A DNA stretch of 36,075 bases from Sulfuricella sp035530375 (GTDB lineage: Bacteria > Pseudomonadota > Gammaproteobacteria > Burkholderiales > Sulfuricellaceae): assembly GCA_035530375.1 (NCBI GenBank), contig DATKUY010000010.1:1-36075 (forward strand), in the 5' to 3' direction. A program made the translations under genes and the position numbers. Every line of letters begins with the position of its first letter. The first letter of the stretch is position 1. The notes beneath the pieces were generated by a model. The model worked only from the letters and a program-made list of their open reading frames with translations. It was not told where the DNA came from and did not search any database. Below, piece by piece: positions 24,957 to 31,910 of the stretch.

Positions 24957-27485
24957 ATGAAACGTATGTTGTTTAATGCAACGCAGGCCGAAGAGCTGCG
25001 CGTTGCTATAGTAGACGGTCAAAAGCTTGTAGACCTCGATATCGAATCAGCGGGTAAAGAGCAACGTAAAAGCAACATCTACAAAGGCGTCATCACCCGC
25101 ATCGAGCCCAGCCTCGAAGCCGCCTTCGTTGATTATGGTGCCGAACGTCACGGTTTCCTGCCTTTCAAGGAAGTTTCCCGCATCAATTTCCTGCCTTCGG
25201 AAGGCATGGACGTTTCCCGCGCTCGCATTCAGGATGTCTTGAAAGAAGGCCAAGAGCTGATCGTTCAGGTCGAGAAGGATGAGCGCGGCAACAAAGGGGC
25301 CGCACTTACCACCTTTATCAGCCTCGCTGGCCGTTATCTGGTGCTGATGCCCAACAACCCGAGAGGCGGCGGCGTCTCGCGCCGTATCGAAGGCGAAGAA
25401 CGCAACGAGTTGCGCGATATCATGGCGCAACTGGACGTTCCCGCCGGCATGAGCATTATCGCGCGCACAGCCGGCATCGGACGCACCCAGGAAGAATTGC
25501 AGTGGGATCTGAACTACCTGATGCAACTGTGGCGCGCAGTTGAAACCGCCTCCAAACAGCAAAGTGGCGCCTTTCTGATCTATCAGGAAGGCAGTCTGGT
25601 GATCCGCGCCATCCGCGATCTTTTCCAGCCCGACATCGGCGAAATCCTGATCGACACGGAAGCAATCTACGACCAAGCCGTGCAGTTCATGAGCCACGTC
25701 ATGCCTGGCAACGTCAACAAGGTCAAGCTCTATCGGGATGACGTGCCTCTATTCTCCCGTTTCCAAATAGAGCACCAGATCGAAACCGCTTATGCACGGG
25801 AAGTTCCCCTGCCCTCCGGCGGCGCGATCGTTATCGACCACACCGAAGCACTGGTGTCGATAGACGTCAACTCGGCGCGTGCCACCCGCGGTGCGGACAT
25901 CGAGCAGACTGCGTTCAACACCAACCTGGAAGCCGCCGAGGAAGTGGCGCGGCAACTGCGTCTGCGCGACTTGGGTGGCCTGGTGGTGATCGATTTCATC
26001 GACATGGAAAACACCCGCAACCAGCGCGAAGTCGAAAACCGCCTGCGTGACGGTCTGCACTATGACCGGGCGCGGGTTCAGATGGGCAAGATATCCCGCT
26101 TCGGTCTGATGGAACTGTCGCGTCAGCGCCTGCAACCTTCTCTCGGCGAAACCAGCCATATTTCCTGCCCGCGCTGCAACGGAACCGGCCATATCCGCGG
26201 CACAGAATCCTCCGCCCTTCATATCCTGCGCATCCTCCAGGAAGAGGCGATGAAGGAAAACACCACCGCGGTTCATGTTCAAGTCCCGGTGGACGTGGCA
26301 ACCTTCCTGCTGAATGAAAAACGTGCGGAAATTCATGAAATTGAATTGCGGTTCAAGACCAGCATCATGCTGATCCCGAACATCCACATGGAAACGCCGA
26401 ATTATTCAATAGTCAGGCTGCGCAGCGATGAAGCCGTCAATGAAGAAATGCCCAGCTATCGCATGGTGGATATACCGGCAGAAACCGCCGCAGTAAAAAC
26501 CGCTGCTGCGGAAGATGTGCCACAACGCCAAGTTGCGGCGGTACGTGGCATTCCAGCCGGACAACCGGCGCCGCTGGTGACCAAAACCGAGAGCAAGCCT
26601 GGCTTGTTCGGTAAAATCAAAAAATGGCTGCAAGGATTAGGTGGTTCTCAGGAAGAAGTCATCAAACCCAAGCCCCGTCCGGCAAGGAGCGATAAACGCC
26701 GTGAACCGCGAGGCGAAGGACGTCGTGGTGAAGGACGCGGCGAGGGACGTAGTGAGCGCAGTGAGGGACGTGGCGGACAAAAACCGCGCGGCCCAGCGCA
26801 GCCACAAGTAAAAAAAGAAGTGTCCGCACCTCAGGAAGCCGCCCCGGCGACGACTGCCAAAGCTGGTGAAACTGAAACTCAGGAGCCCCGCAGCCGACGC
26901 GGCCGGCGCGGTGGGCGTCGCGAGCGCGGCGAACGCCAGGAAATATCTAAAAACCTCCCGGAAAACGCCGAAAATCCAAGCATGCAAGCGGCTGGAACTA
27001 CCACCACCGCACTAATAGCGGCAAGCCCCAAGGTGGCGATAGAAGAAACTGCGCCGCAAAACGTTGTTGAAATCACTCGGTCTGTGGCCATGCCGGAAAC
27101 GGTTGTGGTTGTTGAAGCGCCTCAAGCGCCAACCAGCCCGGTGACTGAAACCACGTCGGTCATGACTGCTCCGGTCGAAATTGTAGCGGTTGCAGCTCCG
27201 ATCGAGATCGCACCGGTTATGACAACTCCGGCCGAAATTACGCCAGTTGCCGCTCCGGTCGAAAGCAAGCCGCGTGCTCCACGTCGTTGCGCACCACAGG
27301 CCTCGCAGGAAGAGCAAGGTATTCCCGGCGGATTGGTCATGGTGGAAACCAGCCCTGATAAAATAAAGCCGATTGTAGAATTGGTTGCCGATACACCGGC
27401 AAAGCCACGTCCGCGTCGCGCGCCACGGCCCAAAGTCGTGGTTGAGGAAGGTACTCCGCTTATTCAGGTAGAAACGCAGAAATAA
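24957..27485 (+). CDS. rne: ribonuclease E
   Basis: An 842-residue endoribonuclease central to mRNA decay and rRNA/tRNA processing. It starts MKRMLFNATQAEELRVAIVDG and has the S1 domain in the first ~120 residues. The two metal-binding aspartates lie in SIDVNSARATRG and VVIDFIDMENTRNQREVE, and the zinc link is CPRCNGTGHIRG (two cysteines that hold the tetramer together). After about 520 the tail is disordered. It first has an amphipathic stretch GLFGKIKKWLQGLGG (probable membrane anchor), then Arg-rich blocks (RREPRGEGRRGEGRGEGR) that bind RNA, then Val/Ala/Pro-rich repeats and a final basic PRPRRAPRPKVVVEEG segment that may bind a degradosome partner. Confidence 0.97.
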   Translation: MKRMLFNATQAEELRVAIVDGQKLVDLDIESAGKEQRKSNIYKGVITRIEPSLEAAFVDYGAERHGFLPFKEVSRINFLPSEGMDVSRARIQDVLKEGQELIVQVEKDERGNKGAALTTFISLAGRYLVLMPNNPRGGGVSRRIEGEERNELRDIMAQLDVPAGMSIIARTAGIGRTQEELQWDLNYLMQLWRAVETASKQQSGAFLIYQEGSLVIRAIRDLFQPDIGEILIDTEAIYDQAVQFMSHVMPGNVNKVKLYRDDVPLFSRFQIEHQIETAYAREVPLPSGGAIVIDHTEALVSIDVNSARATRGADIEQTAFNTNLEAAEEVARQLRLRDLGGLVVIDFIDMENTRNQREVENRLRDGLHYDRARVQMGKISRFGLMELSRQRLQPSLGETSHISCPRCNGTGHIRGTESSALHILRILQEEAMKENTTAVHVQVPVDVATFLLNEKRAEIHEIELRFKTSIMLIPNIHMETPNYSIVRLRSDEAVNEEMPSYRMVDIPAETAAVKTAAAEDVPQRQVAAVRGIPAGQPAPLVTKTESKPGLFGKIKKWLQGLGGSQEEVIKPKPRPARSDKRREPRGEGRRGEGRGEGRSERSEGRGGQKPRGPAQPQVKKEVSAPQEAAPATTAKAGETETQEPRSRRGRRGGRRERGERQEISKNLPENAENPSMQAAGTTTTALIAASPKVAIEETAPQNVVEITRSVAMPETVVVVEAPQAPTSPVTETTSVMTAPVEIVAVAAPIEIAPVMTTPAEITPVAAPVESKPRAPRRCAPQASQEEQGIPGGLVMVETSPDKIKPIVELVADTPAKPRPRRAPRPKVVVEEGTPLIQVETQK

Positions 27486-27493
27486 ACCACCCC

Positions 27494-27535
27494 ATCCTCC
27501 GGAAGCCTATTTTAGAAACGGGTATTCCGGAGGAT
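27494..27535. terminator. 10-bp inverted repeat between rne and the convergent phosphatase gene
   Basis: ATCCTCCGGA (27494-27503) and TCCGGAGGAT (27526-27535) form a perfect 10-bp stem with a 22-base loop. It lies right after the rne stop, and its far arm touches the stop of the convergent gene. A T-rich stretch (CTTCTTTTTT) follows from 27540 on the plus strand. Probably a shared terminator. Confidence 0.7.
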
Positions 27536-28014
27536 CACGCTTCTTTTTTCTGTTGCACTTGCGACAGCAGGCCGTTTGCTGCATCTTCAAGCATATTCAG
27601 GACGTTCTCAAAACCCTCGCTCCCGCCATGGTAGGGATCAGGTACCTCGCACGGCTCCCCGCTGCTGAATTCCATAAATAGGTTGAGCTTGTGCCGGTAT
27701 TGCAGCGGGCAGATTCGATTAAGATCAGCCAGATTCGCTCTGTCCATCGCCAGAATATAATCAAATTCGTGGAAATCTTTAAGTTCCACTTGGCGTCCCC
27801 GCAGGTTGCTCAGGTCATAACCTCGTCGCAGTGCGACCAAACGGGTTCTGTTATCGGGTGGAGCACCAATATGGTAATCATGGGTACCCGCCGAATCGAT
27901 CTCGACCCGATCCAGCATTCCGGCAGCAGCAAGCTGTTGACGAAATATTCCTTCGGCAGTCGGCGACCGGCATATATTGCCCATGCAGACGAATAATATT
28001 TTTATTTTTTTCAA
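27535..28014 (-). CDS. low molecular weight protein-tyrosine phosphatase
   Basis: With TTG at 28014 as start the product is 159 residues, the usual size of this family, and begins KKIKILFVCMGNICRSPTAEG. It carries the P-loop CxGNxCRS (nucleophile cysteine in VCMGNICRS) and the general-acid aspartate in EVPDPYHGG. A GGGGAT sequence 9 bases upstream on the minus strand supports this start. An ATG at 28056 would add 14 residues (MPDFIRQHIWGLIA) with no clear family match. Such enzymes remove phosphate from tyrosine, often opposing a BY-kinase in polysaccharide export; no kinase is nearby. It converges on rne. Confidence 0.88.
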   Translation of the reverse strand: MKKIKILFVCMGNICRSPTAEGIFRQQLAAAGMLDRVEIDSAGTHDYHIGAPPDNRTRLVALRRGYDLSNLRGRQVELKDFHEFDYILAMDRANLADLNRICPLQYRHKLNLFMEFSSGEPCEVPDPYHGGSEGFENVLNMLEDAANGLLSQVQQKKEA

Positions 28015-28092
28015 TGCGATTAATCCCCATATATGCTGTCTGATAAAATCCGGCAAAATTTAACATGGCGTGGCCATGAAATCAATTAACGA

Positions 28093-28100
28093 TGGTTTCC
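28093..28100. repeat. target-site duplication, left copy
   Basis: TGGTTTCC directly before the left terminal repeat; an identical TGGTTTCC follows the right terminal repeat at 31934-31941. An 8-bp duplication is within the 8-9 bp range known for IS1-family elements. Confidence 0.95.
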
Positions 28101-28123
28101 GGTAGTGGTTCAGTTTGAAATTT
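28101..28123. repeat. left terminal inverted repeat of the transposon
   Basis: Begins GGTAGTGGTTCAGTTTG and is identical over 23 bases to the reverse complement of 31911-31933. The methyltransferase stop codon (28124-28126) abuts it. IS1 ends also begin GGT, then A or G runs. Confidence 0.98.
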
Positions 28124-29545
28124 CTAAAAAAGATTTTTTTGATCTACCATCTTTTCTTCTATCTTGGCTTTCTTGAAGGTCAATCCTCCACGGGCAAGAT
28201 CAGGATAGCGCGCTTGCTCACTGCCAGTGAGCAAGCCTTCGATAGTCAATAATTGGATTTTAGGGAAACTTGATCCGGCAGGGGAATCATAAAATCCTGC
28301 TGCGCTGGCCTCATCCTTCATCGGTCGCGTCGGCTTGGTGAGTGTCACAAACAGCCCTAATTGTGCTTTATCTCTATCCACAGCGTTTTTTAAATCCGCA
28401 ACCATCGTGCGCGACACATGCTCGCCACCTTTTACCGATATGATAATCTTCTTCGGCAGTTTGCCGTCGTCATTGAAATAGATCAGCCCATCAATGCCGC
28501 CGTCCGCGCCTTTTTTCTTACCTTGATACGGCTGCGCATTCACCAACGAACATGCCCACCACTGGAATTGATACTTATCGCGCTCTGCCAAATCGCGCGC
28601 ACCCGCAAAATCCTTTGGTGTGCCATGTACTTCAAAATGAACACTGGGGAAAGCATCTTTTATACGTTTCTCAATTAGAGATACTGCCAAATGTGTAATG
28701 TCTATGCCAATCCATTGCCGCTTTAGTTTTTGCGCGGCATGAACAGCAGTACCGCATCCGCAGAATGGGTCAAGAATAATATCGCCTTCATTACTTGATG
28801 CATTAATGATGCGCTCTAATAAGGCAAGAGGTTTTTGTGTTGGATAGCCAAGACGCTCTGATGATGACGGGGCAATTATTGGTAATTCCCAAACATCTGA
28901 CATTTTTACTCCACCAGACTCTTCGTCTAATGTTATTGATGGAGTTCTTTTCCCCTCATCATCATGACCGGAAACAATTTTTTTATTTCCAAACCTCTTT
29001 AATGTTGATGCTGCGCGTGGCTGAAATAGTATATTAAACTGAGCACTGTTACTTTTTGCATAAAACAGAATTACATCATGATTACGTGAAAACTTGGTTT
29101 CAGCAACTGCCCATTTTTTGTAACTCCAGATAATTTCATTTCTGAAGTTTTCTTTACCAAACACGCCATCTAATACGATTTTCAGGTAGTGGCTGGCGGT
29201 CGGATCGCAATGCAGATACAAACTTCCTGTGGGTTTCAATGCGCGGTGCAGTTCGAGCAGACGGTTCGCCATCATGGTGAGATAAGCCATCATGTCGTTT
29301 TCGCCTAGAAAACGGCGCAATGCTTGCATCATTTCTGAAACATCGGTATTGGGTTGTCGTGTCAGTTCGCCAAATTCTCGTTCTGCCTGCTCATTCCAAT
29401 GCCAAGTATCTTCAAAGGCTTCGATTTGTGCGTCTGAATTTTGTCCTTGTGGACTCTTGAATAAGACATTGTAGTTGGCGCTGCTATTGAAGGGTGGATC
29501 AAGATAAATTAAATCAATCGTCTCGTCGCGAATATGCTCGCGCAC
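28124..29545 (-). CDS. beta-class DNA methyltransferase fused to an Mrr-like nuclease domain, predicted phase-variable and OFF
   Basis: The open frame gives 473 residues from GTG 29545, but conserved sequence continues upstream in frame (NSLYFGDNLDIV), so GTG is not the true start and has no ribosome site. The natural start is probably ATG 29621, before a seven-copy pentanucleotide tract, and it is currently out of frame. Order of motifs is beta class: catalytic DPPFNS (16-21 from the GTG), then YPTQKPLALLERII (234-247), then SAM motif DPFCGCGTA (259-267). From about 325 is a second domain, WWACSLVNAQPYQG, GADGGIDG (346-353) and IIISVKGG (367-374), the layout of Mrr-type PD-(D/E)xK nucleases, though the usual acidic or Gln residue before K is Ser here. 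So nuclease activity is uncertain, methylation likely if in frame. The target motif is unknown. It ends exactly at the left terminal repeat. Confidence 0.85.
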   Translation of the reverse strand: MREHIRDETIDLIYLDPPFNSSANYNVLFKSPQGQNSDAQIEAFEDTWHWNEQAEREFGELTRQPNTDVSEMMQALRRFLGENDMMAYLTMMANRLLELHRALKPTGSLYLHCDPTASHYLKIVLDGVFGKENFRNEIIWSYKKWAVAETKFSRNHDVILFYAKSNSAQFNILFQPRAASTLKRFGNKKIVSGHDDEGKRTPSITLDEESGGVKMSDVWELPIIAPSSSERLGYPTQKPLALLERIINASSNEGDIILDPFCGCGTAVHAAQKLKRQWIGIDITHLAVSLIEKRIKDAFPSVHFEVHGTPKDFAGARDLAERDKYQFQWWACSLVNAQPYQGKKKGADGGIDGLIYFNDDGKLPKKIIISVKGGEHVSRTMVADLKNAVDRDKAQLGLFVTLTKPTRPMKDEASAAGFYDSPAGSSFPKIQLLTIEGLLTGSEQARYPDLARGGLTFKKAKIEEKMVDQKNLF

Positions 29546-29579
29546 AATATCGAGATTGTCGCCAAAATATAAGCTGTTG

Positions 29580-29614
29580 CTTGGCTTGGCTTGGCTTGGC
29601 TTGGCTTGGCTTGG
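29580..29614. repeat. seven tandem copies of CTTGG (CCAAG on the coding strand)
   Basis: Seven perfect 5-bp units run from 29580 to 29614 with no interruption. On the minus strand they follow ATG ACT G at 29615-29621, i.e. the fourth nucleotide after ACT begins the tract. All three frames of CCAAG repeat as Pro-Ser-Gln-Ala-Lys without stops, so only the copy number sets the downstream frame. Slipped-strand mispairing in such tracts drives phase variation in pathogens, for example pentanucleotides in Neisseria mod genes. Confidence 0.97.
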
Positions 29615-29619
29615 CAGTC

Positions 29620-29646
29620 ATTATGCAGTCACTTTCCGCATGTCAA
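29620..29646 (-). promoter_or_regulatory. possible promoter of the methyltransferase gene
   Basis: On the minus strand a perfect TTGACA (29641-29646) starts two bases after the transposase stop codon. CATAAT (29620-29625, five of six) follows after 15 bases, shorter than ideal. CATAAT overlaps the ATG at 29619-29621, so a transcript from it would start inside the repeat tract; in that case ATG 29621 would need read-through from the transposase gene. Confidence 0.4.
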
Positions 29647-29647
29647 G

Positions 29648-30523
29648 TTATTTTTGCGTTTTATAAGGGCCACGCTTCTTTGGCGCTTCTTCTGGAATAA
29701 GCATCACAATATCAGAAATTTCCCAAAGCGTTTGGCTAATGCCTGCTGCCATTGCTGGCGTTACACGCAGCGACTTGTGAATCTTGCAAAAATTGTAGAA
29801 CATGAAATACAGACTGATGGCATGCATATGATTTTCCATCTTCTTGCTGAATGCGTTGGTCAGTCGAGTAAACCGGCGCATGTGCATACGCATAGTTAGG
29901 TTCTGACGCTCTACATAGCTGGTAGAAACATTTTCAACATCTGGATCGCCAGCAATCCTGCGCTTGTCTGCGCTAATAAATTTGGATGGGCTGTAACGCC
30001 TCTGAGCCTGCTTTGCTTCGCTTGGGTTGCTGTAATGCTTAACCAGCATGGCGTAGTCGATATTGTTGCCAAATGCACCCTCTACTGCGTCGATATAAGC
30101 CTTGTGCCCGTCCGTAGTGAGTTGGACACGGTTAGCAAGGCGGGACGCCAGATCATTGATGAATTCAAAGGCCGAATCTGCATCGCGTGTTCCAACATGC
30201 CAGCAAGGAATTAGCTTGGTATCGGCATCAATCGCCGTCCAGGTGTAAACATCGCCGATCCCGAAAGTGCCTTCCAATTCTTCCGGCACATTCTTTTGCT
30301 TCATTCCAACGAATGACCATATTTCATCACATTCAACGCGCTTGCATGTCAGGTTACGCATCGTTTCGTCATGATACTTGGCACAGGCTTCGCCAGCATC
30401 GGCCAGTAGCTTTAGAACGGTGTTTTTAGACGCGCCAGTGATGCGGCAAGCTGCGTTGATTCCCATGCCCTCACAAAGTACGGCGAGGATTTGAGCGCGT
30501 TTTTCGTTGGATAGTTTGTTCAT
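29648..30523 (-). CDS. IS1-family-like DDE transposase, single frame
   Basis: A 291-residue transposase, starting at ATG 30523 (GGAAAA ribosome site; a TTG 12 bases upstream is less likely). An N-terminal helix-turn-helix (GINAACRITGASKNTVLKLLADAG) resembles IS1 InsA (GCRASARVLGVSINTVLRHLK). The catalytic core resembles InsB: D66 in ECDEIWSFVG, D138 in TTDGHKAYID and E205 in YVERQNLTMRMHMRRFTRLTNAFSKK. Unlike IS1, there is no zinc finger before the helix-turn-helix and no frameshift between two frames, as in some archaeal and bacterial single-ORF IS1 relatives. All three acidic residues are present, so it is probably active. It makes the element mobile and reads towards the methyltransferase gene. 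Confidence 0.9.
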   Translation of the reverse strand: MNKLSNEKRAQILAVLCEGMGINAACRITGASKNTVLKLLADAGEACAKYHDETMRNLTCKRVECDEIWSFVGMKQKNVPEELEGTFGIGDVYTWTAIDADTKLIPCWHVGTRDADSAFEFINDLASRLANRVQLTTDGHKAYIDAVEGAFGNNIDYAMLVKHYSNPSEAKQAQRRYSPSKFISADKRRIAGDPDVENVSTSYVERQNLTMRMHMRRFTRLTNAFSKKMENHMHAISLYFMFYNFCKIHKSLRVTPAMAAGISQTLWEISDIVMLIPEEAPKKRGPYKTQK

Positions 30524-30544
30524 GTTATTTTCCAAAGCGACATT

Positions 30545-30666
30545 TCATAATGCACACTATGCTTGAGTTAGCATAATAATGCAAGCATTGTTTTTTAAAA
30601 TATGCTTGCATTATGCTTTCCATTGAAATTATAATGCAAGCACAACATAGCGAAAGGATGCTTGCA
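30545..30666. promoter_or_regulatory. divergent control region with repeated AATGCAAGCA motifs
   Basis: Between the transposase (minus) and P63C (plus) starts, the motif AATGCAAGCA occurs at 30578-30588 and 30633-30642, and its complement TGCTTGCATT at 30602-30612 and as ATGCTTGCA at 30658-30666. Looser copies are ATAATGCAC (30548-30555) and ATGCTTGAG (30559-30567). The first two perfect copies form an 11-bp inverted repeat with a 13-base spacer. The last copy lies between the P63C ribosome site and start. This looks like operator DNA for a regulator of both genes. Confidence 0.65.
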
Positions 30667-31641
30667 ATGGAAGAAAAAGAACCGTCAGGGAAAGCCAAAG
30701 GAGGCGTAGCCCGCGCTAACTCTCTTAGCCCAGAAAAGCGAAAAGAAATCGCCGAGAAAGCGGCAGTCGCAAGGTGGGGTAAGCCTCAAATGAAGGCGAC
30801 TCACAAAGGTAACTTTGATGTGCACTTCGGTATAGATGCCGAGTGTTATGTTCTTGATGATGCTTCAAAGACAGCCGTAATGACTCAGCGAGGCATTGCC
30901 GCTGCTATTGGACTATCAAAACCCGGTGGCAAGGACTTCGAGCGATTGGTTGATGGCAAAGGCATCTCAAAACACCTTGGTGCTGAAGTCCTTGAAAAAA
31001 TACACCAACCAATTGAGTTTAAATGGATTTACCCTGGTGCGAAAAAGAACGCCGTGAGCATCAAGGGGTACTCCGCAGACTTGCTGATTGACGTATGCAA
31101 TGCAATCCTTGCTGCCGATGCAGCAGGTGACCTTCGTAAGAATCAAGAGAACCTTGCCAAGCAGGCCGCCATCGTTATTGGCGCTTCTGCTAAAGCGGGC
31201 ATACAGGGGCTTGTATACGCCCTAGCTGGATATGATCGAACAAAAGAAGAGGTCATTGCAGCGTACAAAATGTATGTCGCAGAAGAGGCTAGAGAGTATG
31301 AGCGCGAGTTCTCTCCAGAGTTGTACGAACAATGGTATCGTCTTTATGGCCTTGCCAAGCCTGAGAGGGGGCGTCCGTGGGAATTCCGATATCTAACGAT
31401 TGACCATATCTACAAGCCTCTGGCAAAGAGCAATGGCAAGGTGTTCTCCTTGGCGAAGTCAGCCAAGCAGGTTAACGGAGAAAAGCGTGACAAGATACAT
31501 CAATTTTTGTCTGAAATTGGCGTCAAGGCACTGCGTACACAGGTCGGCAAGATAATCGGTATTGCCACAGTCTCAGACAGCAGAGAAGAATATGAAAAAT
31601 ATATTGCCGAAAAGGTATATGGGCAGAAAAGCCTTTTTTGA
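30667..31641 (+). CDS. P63C-domain protein, transposon cargo
   Basis: A 324-residue protein, from ATG 30667 with an AAAGGA ribosome site (about 30653-30658). An earlier frame from 30613 has no ribosome site. It has a basic N-terminal segment (GKAKGGVARANSLSPEKRKEIAEKAAVARWGK, about 7-39), a middle domain (GIAAAIGLSKPGGKDFERLVDGK and GYSADLLIDVCNAILAA) and a C-terminal P63C domain with FSPELYEQWYRLYG and IYKPLAKSNGKVFSLAKS (the family pattern of F-P---Y---Y-L-G). P63C proteins occur in phages and mobile elements and have no settled function. A role in regulation or in DNA metabolism is a guess. It ends six bases before the convergent small gene. Confidence 0.8.
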   Translation: MEEKEPSGKAKGGVARANSLSPEKRKEIAEKAAVARWGKPQMKATHKGNFDVHFGIDAECYVLDDASKTAVMTQRGIAAAIGLSKPGGKDFERLVDGKGISKHLGAEVLEKIHQPIEFKWIYPGAKKNAVSIKGYSADLLIDVCNAILAADAAGDLRKNQENLAKQAAIVIGASAKAGIQGLVYALAGYDRTKEEVIAAYKMYVAEEAREYEREFSPELYEQWYRLYGLAKPERGRPWEFRYLTIDHIYKPLAKSNGKVFSLAKSAKQVNGEKRDKIHQFLSEIGVKALRTQVGKIIGIATVSDSREEYEKYIAEKVYGQKSLF

Positions 31642-31646
31642 CGCAG

Positions 31647-31868
31647 CTATTTTTCCCAGCGCTTCTCCGCAGCTTTCTTGGCGATCTCTGACCGTTCCTC
31701 CGGCGTGAGCTTTTCTGCGCGAGCCTTGCCGCCTTTCTTCCCGCCTTTGGAACTGTCCGCCTTCTTGCCTGTTAACTCTGGCGTAGGCTCGGCTTCTCCT
31801 GTTGCCTGCTGCACAACATTGAAGGCAACCTGTGTAAAATCTTTTCTTGGATTTGATTTAGTAGTCAT
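31647..31868 (-). CDS. small basic protein with KGGKARAEKL-RW motif, transposon cargo
   Basis: A 73-residue lysine-rich protein. The C-terminal half (GGKKGGKARAEKLTPEERSEIAKKAAEKRWEK, about 42-73) matches the N-terminal segment of the adjacent P63C protein at the pattern GG-ARA--L-PE-R-EIA-KAA--RW-K, so the two share a module. The basic character suggests nucleic-acid binding, but I do not recognise a function. It converges on the P63C gene with a 5-base gap and lies 43 bases from the right terminal repeat. Confidence 0.65.
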   Translation of the reverse strand: MTTKSNPRKDFTQVAFNVVQQATGEAEPTPELTGKKADSSKGGKKGGKARAEKLTPEERSEIAKKAAEKRWEK

Positions 31869-31910
31869 GCGTTAATTATAGAATAGGGATAGCGCAAAGG
31901 CTATGGCACT

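Noticed and set aside
29580..29614. Tract length as a sequencing error
   Set aside because: Pure five-base units are less prone to miscounting than homopolymers, and the tract's place at a gene start matches known switches. An error of one unit remains possible and would change the predicted state to ON.
29580..29614. CTTGG tract as a CRISPR-like or satellite array
   Set aside because: Units are only 5 bp with no spacers.
31647..31868. Toxin-antitoxin pair formed by the P63C gene and the small gene
   Set aside because: The genes are convergent, not co-transcribed, and neither shows a toxin or antitoxin fold.
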